The notes under the pieces are model-generated. The model was not told the DNA's origin and made no database searches. It worked only from the letters and a program-made list of their open reading frames with translations. Below, piece after piece: positions 17,216-26,401 of a DNA stretch of 58,652 nucleotides; positions within the stretch are counted from its first letter, which is position 1, and every line of letters begins with the position of its first letter. Position numbers and translations under genes: made by a program. The stretch lies in assembly GCA_019752635.1 (NCBI GenBank), contig JAIELX010000135.1:1-58652 (forward strand). The letters are read 5' to 3'. The stretch is from Candidatus Obscuribacterales bacterium. GTDB lineage: Bacteria > Cyanobacteriota > Vampirovibrionia > Obscuribacterales > Obscuribacteraceae.

Positions 17216-17707
17216 ATGTCCGTACACGAAACTCAGGTGGTGTGGGCAAGCTCCGACAATCCCGATTTAGCTGAGTTAACGGTGATTCTCATGAACGATT
17301 TACAACAACGAAAGTTCCTGCGAGCGGTGTGTCATGCCGCAGCTCTGACCAGCCTAACGGTGGTTACCGTTGGTGTCCCTATTGCCGCGCTCGTTTTCTC
17401 TGATGACGAGTTAGTGCAAGACAGTGCGCGAGAAGCTATCAATTTCAGCATAACCGTCTTTTTCTGGGCTGCGGTGATAGGCTTTCTCTGGTTCACTATT
17501 ATTGGCATACCGCTTGCGTGGGTGCTCGGTGGAGTACTTGGACTGGCGACCATAATTCTGCCGATCCTGGCGATTGTAAGTGTGTGCACGGACGAGAACA
17601 AGCTATATCGCTATCCATTAACCCTGCGGTTGTTGAAACCGCCAGCGAGTGCCTCTTCTTATATCAAAAGCCGGAGCGATCGCGTATTCGACCACAGCCG
17701 AAAGTGA
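17216..17707 (+). CDS. DUF4870-type small membrane protein
   Basis: About 163 residues from the ATG at 17216, with GGGAG upstream; an ATG at 17291 is an alternative. The pattern is that of DUF4870: A-R-E-A-I-N-F-S-I-T before a membrane helix, then a second helix G-I-P-L-A-W-V-L-G-G-V, a third ending P-I-L-A-I-V-S-V, and the closing signature Y-R-Y-P-L-T-L-R-L-L-K. Three to four membrane helices in all. The family is widespread and of unknown function. Confidence 0.7.
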   Translation: MSVHETQVVWASSDNPDLAELTVILMNDLQQRKFLRAVCHAAALTSLTVVTVGVPIAALVFSDDELVQDSAREAINFSITVFFWAAVIGFLWFTIIGIPLAWVLGGVLGLATIILPILAIVSVCTDENKLYRYPLTLRLLKPPASASSYIKSRSDRVFDHSRK

Positions 17708-17849
17708 TGCCCGGAGCGCAGTTTCCAGTGTCTCACGGAGCGATCCGGCGACGGCAATCCGGCTACTTAACTCTGAATCAAGTTTGAAACATTCTGGCAG
17801 TTGAATATACCTACTGTACTGCAGCCGGTTGATTGGAAGGGGATTGAAG

Positions 17850-18062
17850 ATGAATTTGATTGACCAGTTTGGTGAAGCAAGCGAAAAATTGAAAATCAAG
17901 CTGATTTCTCAGGTTCACTTTCGCCTCCTGAATTTCTGTCGTCGCCCCTTGCCGGGCCGACGCTATCGAGTCCGCCGATCAAACGGAGCACTCGAAATGT
18001 GGCAGTTACTGAAAATAGATGAATCGACTGGTCTGTTGATCATGGGGCGAGTTGCTTTCTAA
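17850..18062 (+). CDS. small protein of unknown function (70 residues)
   Basis: The ATG at 17850 has a good ribosome binding site, GGAAGG, about eight bases upstream. The product begins M-N-L-I-D-Q-F-G-E-A and is basic in its middle (R-R-P-L-P-G-R-R-Y-R-V-R-R). It has no recognised family. The ribosome binding site is the main support for its being real. Confidence 0.45.
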   Translation: MNLIDQFGEASEKLKIKLISQVHFRLLNFCRRPLPGRRYRVRRSNGALEMWQLLKIDESTGLLIMGRVAF

Positions 18063-18214
18063 CTTGCTACTCCGCGGAAATTTTGTCTTTGGCGCTGAAC
18101 ACAGCACATTGGTGGTTGCTGCGTCCGATCTCCAGCATTAGACAGTTTCCATCGTGGTGATATGATATAACTGCTTGCGGTGGCGCCTCGATGTAACTGC
18201 TCTAATTCTTCGAA

Positions 18215-19180
18215 TTGCCTCTGACTACAAAATTGCCAAAGGACTTGAGTGTTTCGGATAATATCTGCGCAGATTGCCGAACTTCTAGGGGCATTCTAAC
18301 TGACAGGCTGTTGCTGGGAGCAGCTAGATCAATAGGCGCGAGCTCGCTCGCCCTATCGGCAAACGATACTTCGCATGGAAAATGGCGCGTGGACAACGAC
18401 GAAATCGATAAGTTGAAGAAGGTGCGTTTCTATACCGATCGTTCGATCGGTGACTGCAGAGAGGCTTTGACGAAGTCGAACGGGGATGTTTTCGCTGCAA
18501 TAAAATTGCTGCTGACTGTGGAGCAGATCAACTCACTGGGGAACTACGCCATTACCAGAAAGTTATGCCCTGCAAATTTGATGGGACCTCCGACGAAGGA
18601 ACTCAGCGACCTGCTCGACTATCTGCGAGGGCGAGATTCCCGGGCCGAGAGCGAAGCTAAGAATGCGTTGTTACTGCGGAAAGAACGAGACACACAGAAG
18701 AGAGACGTTCTCAAAAAGCAATTGGAGTCGTTCGCGTTTTCAAACCAACGCGTTTGGCTTGAGGAAAACGCTGATCTGGATGGGCGGATCATCTTTGAGA
18801 CTTGCAGCGTGGTTCCACATGGTGATGGTAAGTACACTGTATTGGAGCTTGCAGAGGTAATCTCGTTCTACTTTGGTCTGATGAGCAGTCCGACCGCGAG
18901 TATTGACGGAACTTACGCTCGACGGATAGGTCGTGAGGTCCTGCACCGAGACCTCGCTTTTCATGACGTGCGATTATCGCTTGAGTTGTTAGCTCCCTTG
19001 GTCGACGAATTCTTCCAAATGTTTGGCGACGAAGCGAACTTCTTTACCAACGGCTCATTTGCCGACGAGCCATTCCACCTGCAAGGCTGGTCGCCCTGTA
19101 CTGAATCAACATTTGATACCGGCGTGTTGGCGATTGCCGGCTCCAGTGCCGGAATCATCTGGGCTGCAGACGACGATTAA
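18215..19180 (+). CDS. protein with a UBA/EF-Ts-like domain and an unknown C-terminal domain
   Basis: Up to 321 residues; the frame opens at a TTG (18215) without a Shine-Dalgarno sequence, so the true start could lie downstream. Around residues 70-105 the pattern L-K-K-V-R-F-Y-T-D-R-S-I-G-D-C-R-E-A-L followed by N-G-D-V-x-x-A-I-K-L-L matches the N-terminal UBA-like helix bundle of elongation factor Ts, in which V-R-E-L-R-E-x-T-G-A-G-M-M-D-C-K-x-A-L is followed by N-G-D. The rest of EF-Ts is absent. The remaining 200 residues are soluble and acidic with no recognised fold. A protein-binding role is a guess based on the UBA-like domain. Confidence 0.6.
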   Translation: MPLTTKLPKDLSVSDNICADCRTSRGILTDRLLLGAARSIGASSLALSANDTSHGKWRVDNDEIDKLKKVRFYTDRSIGDCREALTKSNGDVFAAIKLLLTVEQINSLGNYAITRKLCPANLMGPPTKELSDLLDYLRGRDSRAESEAKNALLLRKERDTQKRDVLKKQLESFAFSNQRVWLEENADLDGRIIFETCSVVPHGDGKYTVLELAEVISFYFGLMSSPTASIDGTYARRIGREVLHRDLAFHDVRLSLELLAPLVDEFFQMFGDEANFFTNGSFADEPFHLQGWSPCTESTFDTGVLAIAGSSAGIIWAADDD

Positions 19181-19492
19181 CTACCGCCGGCTACCAGTCT
19201 CTCGCGGTTTTTGTTGCTCGTGAGCGAATTCCGAGATCGGTGCATCGTCATCATCTTCATCGGCGTGTTCTTCAAACTAGGCGGTGAGTCGCTCTCGTGA
19301 AGAGTGACCCGACGAAAGTGACACGTTTCTTTTGATTGCATCAGCGTTCCCTCGGATTAGATTCATTACCGGACCTAAGTAAGGTCTGTATTGGTATCTA
19401 GCCGAAGCGCGCAGTTTTTTTGTTTTGAGGTGCCGGGCGGCGATCGTTGCCCTTGGCGGGTATAACATTCCTGTCAGCTCGGGATAAGGTCT
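19181..19492. other. intergenic region upstream of the pseudokinase gene
   Basis: 312 bases with no supported gene. A short acidic minus-strand reading near 19245-19290 has no start codon and is closed by stops, so I do not count it. No hairpin stands out. Confidence 0.4.
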
Positions 19493-21673
19493 TTGAGAAA
19501 GCGCATCCTGGTAGGAGAAACAGTCGACCAGCGGTACGACATAATTGAGGTCGTGGACGACTCTGGATCTGGCGTTATCTGCCGCGCCACGGATCGCAAT
19601 TCAGGAAACAAGCCGGTTGTGCTCAAAGTGATGCACGCCGATTTATCATCGAACCCGCTTGAGCGCGAGCGATTCGTTCTGGAGGGTGGACTTGCCCTTA
19701 CCGATGACCGAGGCAAGCTCATTTCGCAAGTAGTCGGAAGCGGTTTGATCGATAATCGCGTGCCCTACATGGCGGTGGATGACGTTCCTGGTAAATCATT
19801 GAAGGATTTGCTCAAAGAGGCTCCGGAAGGGCTCGCCCCGGACTATGCGTTGCGAATTGGTATTAGGATCTGCGATGCGTTAAAAGATCTGCACTCTCGA
19901 CACATCGTTCATCGAGATCTGAGACCGGCGATCATAAAGTTGGTGAATGACTATCCCTGCAAGGTTGAGATTCGAATTTTGGAATTCGGTCTGGCGCGCT
20001 TTATAGCGACGTCGCGACGTCCGGAAACCTTGACCAAAACTGGCATGATAATCGGCACCGCGGCCGAGTATATGGCGCCGGAGCAGTGCAAAGGCTTACT
20101 TGTTGACGAGGGGGCCGACATTTATGCTGTTGGCTGCATCCTTTACGAGATGCTCACTGGAAAGCCGCCATTCAGCGGTAACTCTCCAGCCGAACTCATG
20201 CATCATCAAATTTCCACTGCTCCACCTGATATATCGGACAAGCCTTGCGCGCATTTGTATCCTCTATTGGAGCAGGTGCTTTGGCGCGCGCTGGCGAAGA
20301 ACCGAAACGAGAGGTATTTCAGTGCCGATGACTTGTCCGCAGATCTAAAGGCGCTAATCGACAATGTCGAGCTGATGCCGTTCCGCCCCGCAAGTGTACG
20401 GATAGATAGGAAGGACACTCGTTCTTATGCTCCTATACTCAAAAGATGGTGGCTGCCGCCTGCCGTGTTGGCTCTGGGGCTACTTGTCACGTGGGGCTTC
20501 TGTTCTGATTTCTTTCTGGCAAATATGCCCGGTGCAATAGAGCAAGTGAAGCAAACTGCGCTCCCTTCGCCACCTGACCATGCAGGGGGATACTTGCACG
20601 ATCGCGTACCCGATTCGTTAGTTGTAAAATACCCACGCGAGCTGTCTATCTGCATTGAGAATGCGGACAGATGCTACTCTTCGCGGAGTTATCTTAGGGC
20701 TACGAAAATTTTGGAGCGCTATCTGGCTTCTGCAAAAGACCCGGCCGGTCTTCTCATCGCCAAGGGCAAGTTGGGCGATATCTATTCTCGGATTGGAAAT
20801 GAAAAGCTGGCGAAACTGAATTTGCAAAGCGTACTTAGGAGTAGTGAGATTTCACGAAATCTATCAATAGTTTGCAGACTAGCACTTGCAAATTCTGAGA
20901 ATCTGTCCAAGGGGAAGCAGACCTTGCAGGAAGTCCTGAAGCAAGACGATTTGTCGCGCTTCGAACGTGTGGTAATTGCAAGAAAAGTTGCTGACGATCT
21001 AGCGTTGCAGGGCTTCAAGCAAGAAGCAGCGTCCACGCTGTTAGATGTCCTTAAAAGCGTATCTGTCCGGACAGTGTTGCCTGAGGATGACTTATCGGTG
21101 ACGCGCCAGCTCGACTCGGCTCTAATTGACCTCTACGCACTTCAGGTGAGCAGTAATCCGAAGTCGGTTCTTAAATCTAGTTACAAATTGTTAGCAAAAA
21201 GCACACTTCTGCCGGAGCAGATCTTCAGCACGCTCAAGGTTCGTGCCACCGCATATGAAGCACTGAATGAACTGGCACTTGCAGAAAAGGACCTTGAGAC
21301 GTCTTTGAAGTACAAAAAGGCTGCGGGGTATCGGTATCAGCAAACGCTCGCGGCCTTGTCCCGCGTGCAAATGAAGCAAGGAAAGACTGGGAGCGCCGCT
21401 GCGTATCGTCAGGAAGCTTATGACCTCGCGGTGAGCGCACACGATCCTGCCGGTATGGAAGAGACTGCTCCCCTATCCGCAAGCACCGAGTCCAGTGACT
21501 CGACAGAGGAAAAACAAGACTTGGAATTAGAGGAAGCGCCGGGTTTAGGGCTGGTACAGTTGCATCTCATTGCGGAATCTAAGGGCAAGCAAGCGCAGGA
21601 GTTTCTCTCCGCTGAGTTGCGCCGGATTCAAGACGCCAGGTGGCAAACCATTGTGAGCGAATTGCAAGAGTAG
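19493..21673 (+). CDS. membrane-anchored Hanks-type kinase homologue, probable pseudokinase, with helical-repeat tail
   Basis: 726 residues from a TTG at 19493 preceded by AAGG. Residues about 10-285 form a protein kinase fold. Lys45 (V-L-K-V) and Asp142 of the H-R-D motif are kept, but the catalytic Asn is Ile147 (H-R-D-L-R-P-A-I-I), the D-F-G Asp is Glu164 (L-E-F-G-L-A-R), and the glycine loop reads D-D-S-G-S-G-V, lacking the usual first glycines. The activation segment end A-P-E-Q and the structural G-C-I-L-Y-E-M-L-T-G-K-P-P-F are intact. Loss of both metal-binding residues suggests a pseudokinase that binds partners. One membrane segment follows at about 322-346. The outer part has TPR-like helical repeats. 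The intact kinase at 37840 is a useful contrast. Confidence 0.8.
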   Translation: MRKRILVGETVDQRYDIIEVVDDSGSGVICRATDRNSGNKPVVLKVMHADLSSNPLERERFVLEGGLALTDDRGKLISQVVGSGLIDNRVPYMAVDDVPGKSLKDLLKEAPEGLAPDYALRIGIRICDALKDLHSRHIVHRDLRPAIIKLVNDYPCKVEIRILEFGLARFIATSRRPETLTKTGMIIGTAAEYMAPEQCKGLLVDEGADIYAVGCILYEMLTGKPPFSGNSPAELMHHQISTAPPDISDKPCAHLYPLLEQVLWRALAKNRNERYFSADDLSADLKALIDNVELMPFRPASVRIDRKDTRSYAPILKRWWLPPAVLALGLLVTWGFCSDFFLANMPGAIEQVKQTALPSPPDHAGGYLHDRVPDSLVVKYPRELSICIENADRCYSSRSYLRATKILERYLASAKDPAGLLIAKGKLGDIYSRIGNEKLAKLNLQSVLRSSEISRNLSIVCRLALANSENLSKGKQTLQEVLKQDDLSRFERVVIARKVADDLALQGFKQEAASTLLDVLKSVSVRTVLPEDDLSVTRQLDSALIDLYALQVSSNPKSVLKSSYKLLAKSTLLPEQIFSTLKVRATAYEALNELALAEKDLETSLKYKKAAGYRYQQTLAALSRVQMKQGKTGSAAAYRQEAYDLAVSAHDPAGMEETAPLSASTESSDSTEEKQDLELEEAPGLGLVQLHLIAESKGKQAQEFLSAELRRIQDARWQTIVSELQE

Positions 21674-21801
21674 GAGCGCCCCGCGTACTCTCGGAGATTT
21701 CGTGGACGAAAGCCGGGTTTGAAGCCGTTTGCTTCCGCTGATTGAAGTATGTCGAAAGTTGTTTCCCGGGCGGAAGCGGATAAAAGGATGCTTCTTGCGG
21801 G

Positions 21802-22311
21802 TTGCTCAATCTTACTCTGGAAAAGATTGAGGCTGGTGCCTTTTGTATGACACCTCAAGAATTCTCCTTGCGTGAATGTATTTCCGGAGTTCTAGCCAGG
21901 TATCGCGATACGGAGACGTTGGCACAAGCACAGTTTTATTTTAATGAGCCAACAGATAGTATCATCCACGGTGATCGATCGCTCTTCGAGACTATGATGG
22001 CAGAGCTCATCAACAACGCGGTAGAGGCGGCGCCGAAAGATTCGCAAGTTGTTTTGTCAATACAAAATGAATCCGGGCTGCGCGTAGAAATCGAGAATCC
22101 TGGTGCGGGAATTGATGAAAAGCTGGTACCGCACATTTTCGAAAGATTCAGATTTGTTGACGGAATTCCGCTGATCGGTCTGGACCTTCCTCTTGCGCAG
22201 CGAATCGCGAAAATGCACGGCGCCGAGATTTCAATCCGCAGTGAGAAAAATTCTGGCAACATTGTGGTGCTAGCATTCGCAGATTCCGGGCAGCATTTTG
22301 CTGCATCATGA
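21802..22311 (+). pseudogene. C-terminal remnant of a histidine kinase (ATPase domain)
   Basis: The reading from a TTG at 21802 begins in the middle of a kinase, L-E-K-I-E-A-G-A-F, the usual linker after the His-phosphotransfer helices, and continues into a HATPase domain: M-A-E-L-I-N-N-A-V-E-A-A-P (N box), E-N-P-G-A-G-I (G1) and L-D-L-P-L-A-Q-R-I (altered G2). No acceptor-His domain or sensor precedes it; the 128 bases upstream show no kinase similarity. It is either a dead fragment or, less likely, a free-standing ATP-binding protein. It differs in sequence from the relic at 9946, so the two are not copies of each other. Confidence 0.6.
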
Positions 22312-22435
22312 ATCTTCCCGGTAGGCAGAATCCTGATGCCGGATGACCACGCACAAGCTAGAGCTCAGTGCAGTAAGTATGTCGGAGTGTCCGCCGAGCG
22401 TTTCCGACAGGGCGAATTAAGACTTATCGGGAATG

Positions 22436-23395
22436 TTACCGTCGTTCCAACTGCTTTACTGCGCTGTTCACCGATTTCATGTTCGGATAGAGATCGAAAT
22501 GTGTGAACTCGGAGAAACGATTGATTCGCTGCTGAATCTCTTCGGGGTTCAGTGCGCGCAGGCGATCGCAACTGAACTGCTCGACGTTGAAGGAAGCCAT
22601 GACCGACCCGTAAATGATCGCTCTTCTGATGCTCTCTTCGTCTACGTGATCTTGTTGCGCGAGATACCCCATGAACCCGCCGGCGAAACTATCGCCGGCT
22701 CCAGTGGGATCGGCGACATCTTCAACCGGAAACGCCGGAGTTGCGAAGTAAGCATCGTTGCTGAAAAATGCCGCACCGTACTCCCCGCGTTTTACCAGGA
22801 GAAATTTGGGACCCATCTTCAGAATTACTTTTGCAGCCTTTATTATGTTTGATTCCTGCGCGAGTTGCCGAGCCTCAGCATCGTTGATGATCAGCGCGTC
22901 AACAACGGCGATGGTCTTGAGCAGCTCCTCACGAGCGGTATCAATCCAAAGATTCATTGTGTCCATAGCCACGAATTTTGCTTTGGACTGTGAACGTACG
23001 TCGCGTTGTAGTGTCGGCTGAATATTACCCAGGAACAAGAACGGGGCATTGGCGGCATCAGGAGACAATGTGGGCTTGAAATCACCGAACACATTCAGCC
23101 TGGTGTCCAGGGTGTGGGCCGTGTTTAAATCGAAACTATATTCACCGGCCCAGAAGAATGTTTTGCCATCTTTAACTCTTTCCAATCCAGCCGTGTCGAC
23201 TTTCCGTTCATGGAAGACCGCTTCATCCTGCTCGGTAAAATCGCCGCCGACAATGGCAACCACTCCTACCTCGGTAAAGAACGATGCGGCTACTGAAAAG
23301 TGAGTCGCGGAACCGCCCAGGCTCCTTTCACGCGCCCCGAACGGGGTTTTGATGGAATCAATTGCGACGGAACCCACTGCTAGCAACCTGGACAT
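22436..23395 (-). CDS. PfkB-family carbohydrate or nucleoside kinase
   Basis: Phosphorylates a sugar or nucleoside with ATP in the cytoplasm. The ATG at 23395 is preferred: AAGGAG lies ten bases upstream, whereas it would overlap the ATG at 23404. 319 residues. Family signatures: the N-terminal G-S-V-A-I-D-S-I, the substrate-binding G-G-S-A-T-H-F-S-V-A-A, and the catalytic motif D-P-T-G-A-G-D-S-F-A-G-G with the base Asp. The G-G-S-A-T-H-x-A-x-A form is typical of a branch often labelled ribokinase- or adenosine kinase-like; substrate not assignable. It stands alone, with 124 bases to the kinase remnant. Confidence 0.85.
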   Translation of the reverse strand: MSRLLAVGSVAIDSIKTPFGARERSLGGSATHFSVAASFFTEVGVVAIVGGDFTEQDEAVFHERKVDTAGLERVKDGKTFFWAGEYSFDLNTAHTLDTRLNVFGDFKPTLSPDAANAPFLFLGNIQPTLQRDVRSQSKAKFVAMDTMNLWIDTAREELLKTIAVVDALIINDAEARQLAQESNIIKAAKVILKMGPKFLLVKRGEYGAAFFSNDAYFATPAFPVEDVADPTGAGDSFAGGFMGYLAQQDHVDEESIRRAIIYGSVMASFNVEQFSCDRLRALNPEEIQQRINRFSEFTHFDLYPNMKSVNSAVKQLERR

Positions 23396-23672
23396 TGGAA
23401 TCATGCTCCTTCTGGGTGACACGTACGGCCCGTAACGACCAAACGCAAAAATGGCGCCAAAGTCCTGAGCCTACCATATGCTGCCAAGACTGACCGCGGT
23501 TGTTCTATCATCTTTACGGAGTTTCAGAATCGGTTGGATGACTTACACCGCAGGCAGGGGGGCCGGTTTGTACGACCCCGGCGACAGGTGGAGCTTAGAT
23601 TCGACTTGGTACGTAATCGTCGAGGACCCGTTTCAAGCGCCTTTGAGCTAAGAGTAAGGCTCGCAGCCAGGC

Positions 23673-24896
23673 TTATTTGATCGTGTTTACGAACGGAACG
23701 GTGACAGAGTAGTGATGAGGAATGAGCTCTGTCGCCAGGCGTCCAGCGACTCCTACAACACCTAGCGCGACGCCTGCTCTGCCCAGCAGCGGGGTAAGTG
23801 TACCCGGCTTGATCGCATTTGCTAGAGTCTTCTTTGCAAATCCTGCTGCCATGGTGGCATCGGCGCCAAGCGCCAATCCGTACTTAGTTTCGGTTAGCGA
23901 ATCTCTCGCGCCGTTGTAGCCGCCCAGATCACCGACTGCCAGCGGAATGATGGCTGTGCCCGCAAGGGTCAGACCCGGATTTACTCTTATCGGTGACTTT
24001 TTCTCCATGAATTGATTGAGCGCGGAATATTGGCTCAATGCTGCGCCTGTGCCTGCGATTCCGAGTGGAATGGAGTCGCGAAACCAAACTTTGGGAGTGT
24101 ACCTGAGTGAATTGAAGTAGTGTTCAATTCCCGTTTCGTACTTGCCGACGCTGGAAACGAATTCGGTTTCCGGCAGATCTACTTTTGATTCTTGCCGAGA
24201 GTTTGCGATGAGCCTGTTGAGAAATTTGCCAGGCTCGCAATAGACAATACCATCGCGGTGGTTAATGCCCTTGCTGACGATGGCAACTACCTCTCCCTTT
24301 GCGTTGATAAATGGCGAGCCTGAGCTTCCATGCGTCACTCCGTCGGCCTCAACCACCAGCAGCTCCTGTGACAGGAACGATGCGTTTGCCGGGTCTTTTA
24401 GCTTTCTATCGTTGTGAAGTTGCCTGCTCGGCGATACCACTTCGTTAGTAGCCGTCAGATACTGGCGTTCGTCTGCCAGCCCTTTGACGCGCCCTTCTAT
24501 GAATGTGAGGTCTCTGGCCAGCGGATGACCCAAGTGAAAGAGTCTTGTCGGTGCTTGATTGACGTCGCCGGTTGCTATTTGAAACGGCTTGATGTGCTGC
24601 GGGCGAGGACCATGAATCGTTATGAGTGCCAAATCGTGCTGAGGGTCTGCGAAAACGCGCTCGCCCAGCTGATAAACATTGTTGTTCAAGTCTGTAGCAG
24701 TGAAGTTTCTGCTCCCCTTCACTATGTGGTAATTTGTGGCGATCGTATGATCGTCGACAAAGAAACCCGTGCCGGTTCCGCCATCGGTCTTTATCTTGAC
24801 GACGCTGTTTTTCCACTCATCCCAAAGCCTGTCTCTTGTCTGAGTCGACGTTTCGGTTCCGGCGCCAGTCACTATTCTGGCTATCTCATCGTCCAT
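23673..24896 (-). CDS. trypsin-fold serine protease with a hydrophobic C-terminal domain
   Basis: 407 residues. The first 210 form a trypsin/HtrA-type protease domain with a full catalytic triad: His57 in T-N-Y-H-I-V, Asp88 in H-D-L-A-L-I, and Ser194 in G-S-S-G-S-P-F. The region G-T-G-T-G-F-F-V-D-D precedes the His as in HtrA-like enzymes, but no PDZ domain follows. The C-terminal 150 residues have several Gly/Ala-rich hydrophobic stretches (about 262-280, 298-318 and 370-390) that could be membrane-inserting. No signal peptide is visible, so the topology is unclear. The strong reverse-strand frames in this segment are shadows. Confidence 0.8.
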   Translation of the reverse strand: MDDEIARIVTGAGTETSTQTRDRLWDEWKNSVVKIKTDGGTGTGFFVDDHTIATNYHIVKGSRNFTATDLNNNVYQLGERVFADPQHDLALITIHGPRPQHIKPFQIATGDVNQAPTRLFHLGHPLARDLTFIEGRVKGLADERQYLTATNEVVSPSRQLHNDRKLKDPANASFLSQELLVVEADGVTHGSSGSPFINAKGEVVAIVSKGINHRDGIVYCEPGKFLNRLIANSRQESKVDLPETEFVSSVGKYETGIEHYFNSLRYTPKVWFRDSIPLGIAGTGAALSQYSALNQFMEKKSPIRVNPGLTLAGTAIIPLAVGDLGGYNGARDSLTETKYGLALGADATMAAGFAKKTLANAIKPGTLTPLLGRAGVALGVVGVAGRLATELIPHHYSVTVPFVNTIK

Positions 24897-25047
24897 CGAT
24901 TGTTTACCAAAGAATTGCCGGGCTGGCTTGAGCTCAGCGTAGCCAGTTTGTATCCGTGAAACGTGTCTATACCGAACGGGAGTTTCCTGGACATAATTGT
25001 GGATTGTTCTTCCGTGGCTGTCGGTCCAGAGGACTTTCGACGGAGAC

Positions 25048-25521
25048 CTAATCTATGTGGAAGCCCGTCATGGCAGCCAGAAACGAGGCCGGCAACCAGC
25101 CGACAGTCATTATGCCGACGGACACGGGGTTGAGCAACACATCTTCGAACCCCTGCATAACAACGTCGCCTTTACCATCGGTTGATTGACCGCAAATATA
25201 GTGAGGAATCAGGAGTAAGCAGGCCCCGGCAAGCATGTTGACGGTGATTCCGCTGGACAACGTTGAAGGTGCAGAAGGGAAGAATGCGTTCGTAACGGGC
25301 GACCAGAAGATCAGTAGCGGGTAAAAGGCTGCGGGCAGTTTATTGAACTTGCTGAAAAATGCGACATACGCCATCATTACCGACACCAGCCCCCAGGAAT
25401 AAAACAGGTAAACCCCAAGATCCTGGCAAATCTCAGAGTGTCGAGCCGAGACGGCAAGAGCGATCACCGAGATAATGACGATGCAGCTGATGTAGTTATA
25501 GGCGCGGTAAGCTGTAAGCAT
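25048..25521 (-). CDS. small four-helix membrane protein of unknown function
   Basis: 157 residues with GGAGG about eight bases before the ATG. Four hydrophobic segments are visible (about 10-27, 38-56, 66-84 and 92-110), and a fifth near the C-terminus is weaker. No recognised family. It precedes the hairpin at 25657 and the sigma factor gene, in the same direction. Confidence 0.6.
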   Translation of the reverse strand: MLTAYRAYNYISCIVIISVIALAVSARHSEICQDLGVYLFYSWGLVSVMMAYVAFFSKFNKLPAAFYPLLIFWSPVTNAFFPSAPSTLSSGITVNMLAGACLLLIPHYICGQSTDGKGDVVMQGFEDVLLNPVSVGIMTVGWLPASFLAAMTGFHID

Positions 25522-25656
25522 GAGAATCGTCCTCCATGCTTCTTACATTAAGGTCTGGCTGTGACGAGCTTGTGACGGTGTCAACCTCGCTGTCGCCGAT
25601 ACTCAAGTCTCACGCGGTCGGAGAAGTTGGTCGGCTCAATAAGGTGCTGCTAAGAC

Positions 25657-25684
25657 GAAATCCTTCGACTGCTCGAAGGATTTC
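25657..25684. terminator. perfect 12-bp inverted repeat, terminator-like hairpin
   Basis: The arms GAAATCCTTCGA (25657-25668) and TCGAAGGATTTC (25673-25684) pair perfectly around a four-base loop. The hairpin lies 31 bases past the stop of the sigma factor gene. The T-rich tail expected on the minus strand is poor, so it could act with Rho, stabilise the message 3' end, or bind a protein. Its core CCTTCGA/TCGAAGG recurs in the palindrome before katG. Confidence 0.55.
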
Positions 25685-25714
25685 ATGTTTTGCAAACTTG
25701 GCTTGACCGAGTCT

Positions 25715-26401
25715 TTACTTGTCGGAATTGACAAATGGTGTGATTAAATCGCGTACTTGAGCACGAGCTCTCGCGATGCGAGACTTCACCGTTCCAATTC
25801 CGACGCCGGTCATTTCTGCGATTTCTTCGTAGGCTAGATTATTGATTTCGCGCAACTCAATCGCTTGGCGGAACTGGGGCGGGAGTTGCTGCATTGCATT
25901 GCGTATTACGGCTTCCAATTCGCTGTTGATGCACTGATCCTCGGGACCCACTGTCGGGTCGGCGATATCGCGTCCTGCGCCTTCGCCGGGTTCATCGTCA
26001 TACTGAGCTTCGTCCAGTGAACTCGTTGGCAGTGCACGATTCTTCTTGCGAAGTTCATCATAAAACAGATTCATAACGATGCGATACAGCCATGAGCGGA
26101 AGCGTGCCGGATTTTGAAGTTGACCGATACAGCGCCACATGCGCACATACACTTCCTGCGCCAAGTCGGACGTGTCGCTCCAGTCGGGAGCGAGGCGACG
26201 AAGCAATCCATTGATAGTGCGGTTGTGTCTTTTGACCACTTCCGCGAAAGCACGTTCATCTTTCTCGCGGCACAGCTCAATCAGGTCAGCTATTTCGAGT
26301 TCGGCATAACCTGTCAATTTCGCCGGCTTGGACGCAATCTTCAGTGCAGGAACTACAGCTAGTACCGGACGTGTAGTTGTTTCCTTTTGAAGAGCATTCA
26401 T
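25715..26401 (-). CDS. ECF-type RNA polymerase sigma factor (sigma-70 family)
   Basis: Directs RNA polymerase to a stress or envelope regulon. 228 residues; GAGGAAAT stands before the ATG. Region 2 is visible as F-A-E-V-V-K-R-H-N-R, D-L-A-Q-E-V-Y-V-R-M-W-R and F-R-S-W-L-Y-R-I-V-M-N-L-F-Y-D-E-L-R. Region 4 is visible as L-P-P-Q-F-R-Q-A-I-E-L-R, Y-E-E-I-A-E-M-T-G-V-G-I-G-T-V-K-S-R-I-A-R-A-R. An N-terminal extension of about 35 residues precedes region 2. No anti-sigma factor gene is adjacent: the neighbours are a membrane protein downstream, which could be considered but lacks a zinc anti-sigma motif, and a repeat protein upstream. Confidence 0.9.
   Translation of the reverse strand: MNALQKETTTRPVLAVVPALKIASKPAKLTGYAELEIADLIELCREKDERAFAEVVKRHNRTINGLLRRLAPDWSDTSDLAQEVYVRMWRCIGQLQNPARFRSWLYRIVMNLFYDELRKKNRALPTSSLDEAQYDDEPGEGAGRDIADPTVGPEDQCINSELEAVIRNAMQQLPPQFRQAIELREINNLAYEEIAEMTGVGIGTVKSRIARARAQVRDLITPFVNSDK

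Noticed and set aside
24414..24959. 181-codon plus-strand frame
   Set aside because: It is antisense to the protease domain with its complete catalytic triad and has no protein-family features.
25048..25521. anti-sigma factor for the neighbouring ECF sigma factor
   Set aside because: The protein is almost entirely membrane helices and lacks a cytoplasmic anti-sigma domain or the H-x-x-x-C-x-x-C motif, so position alone does not support it.
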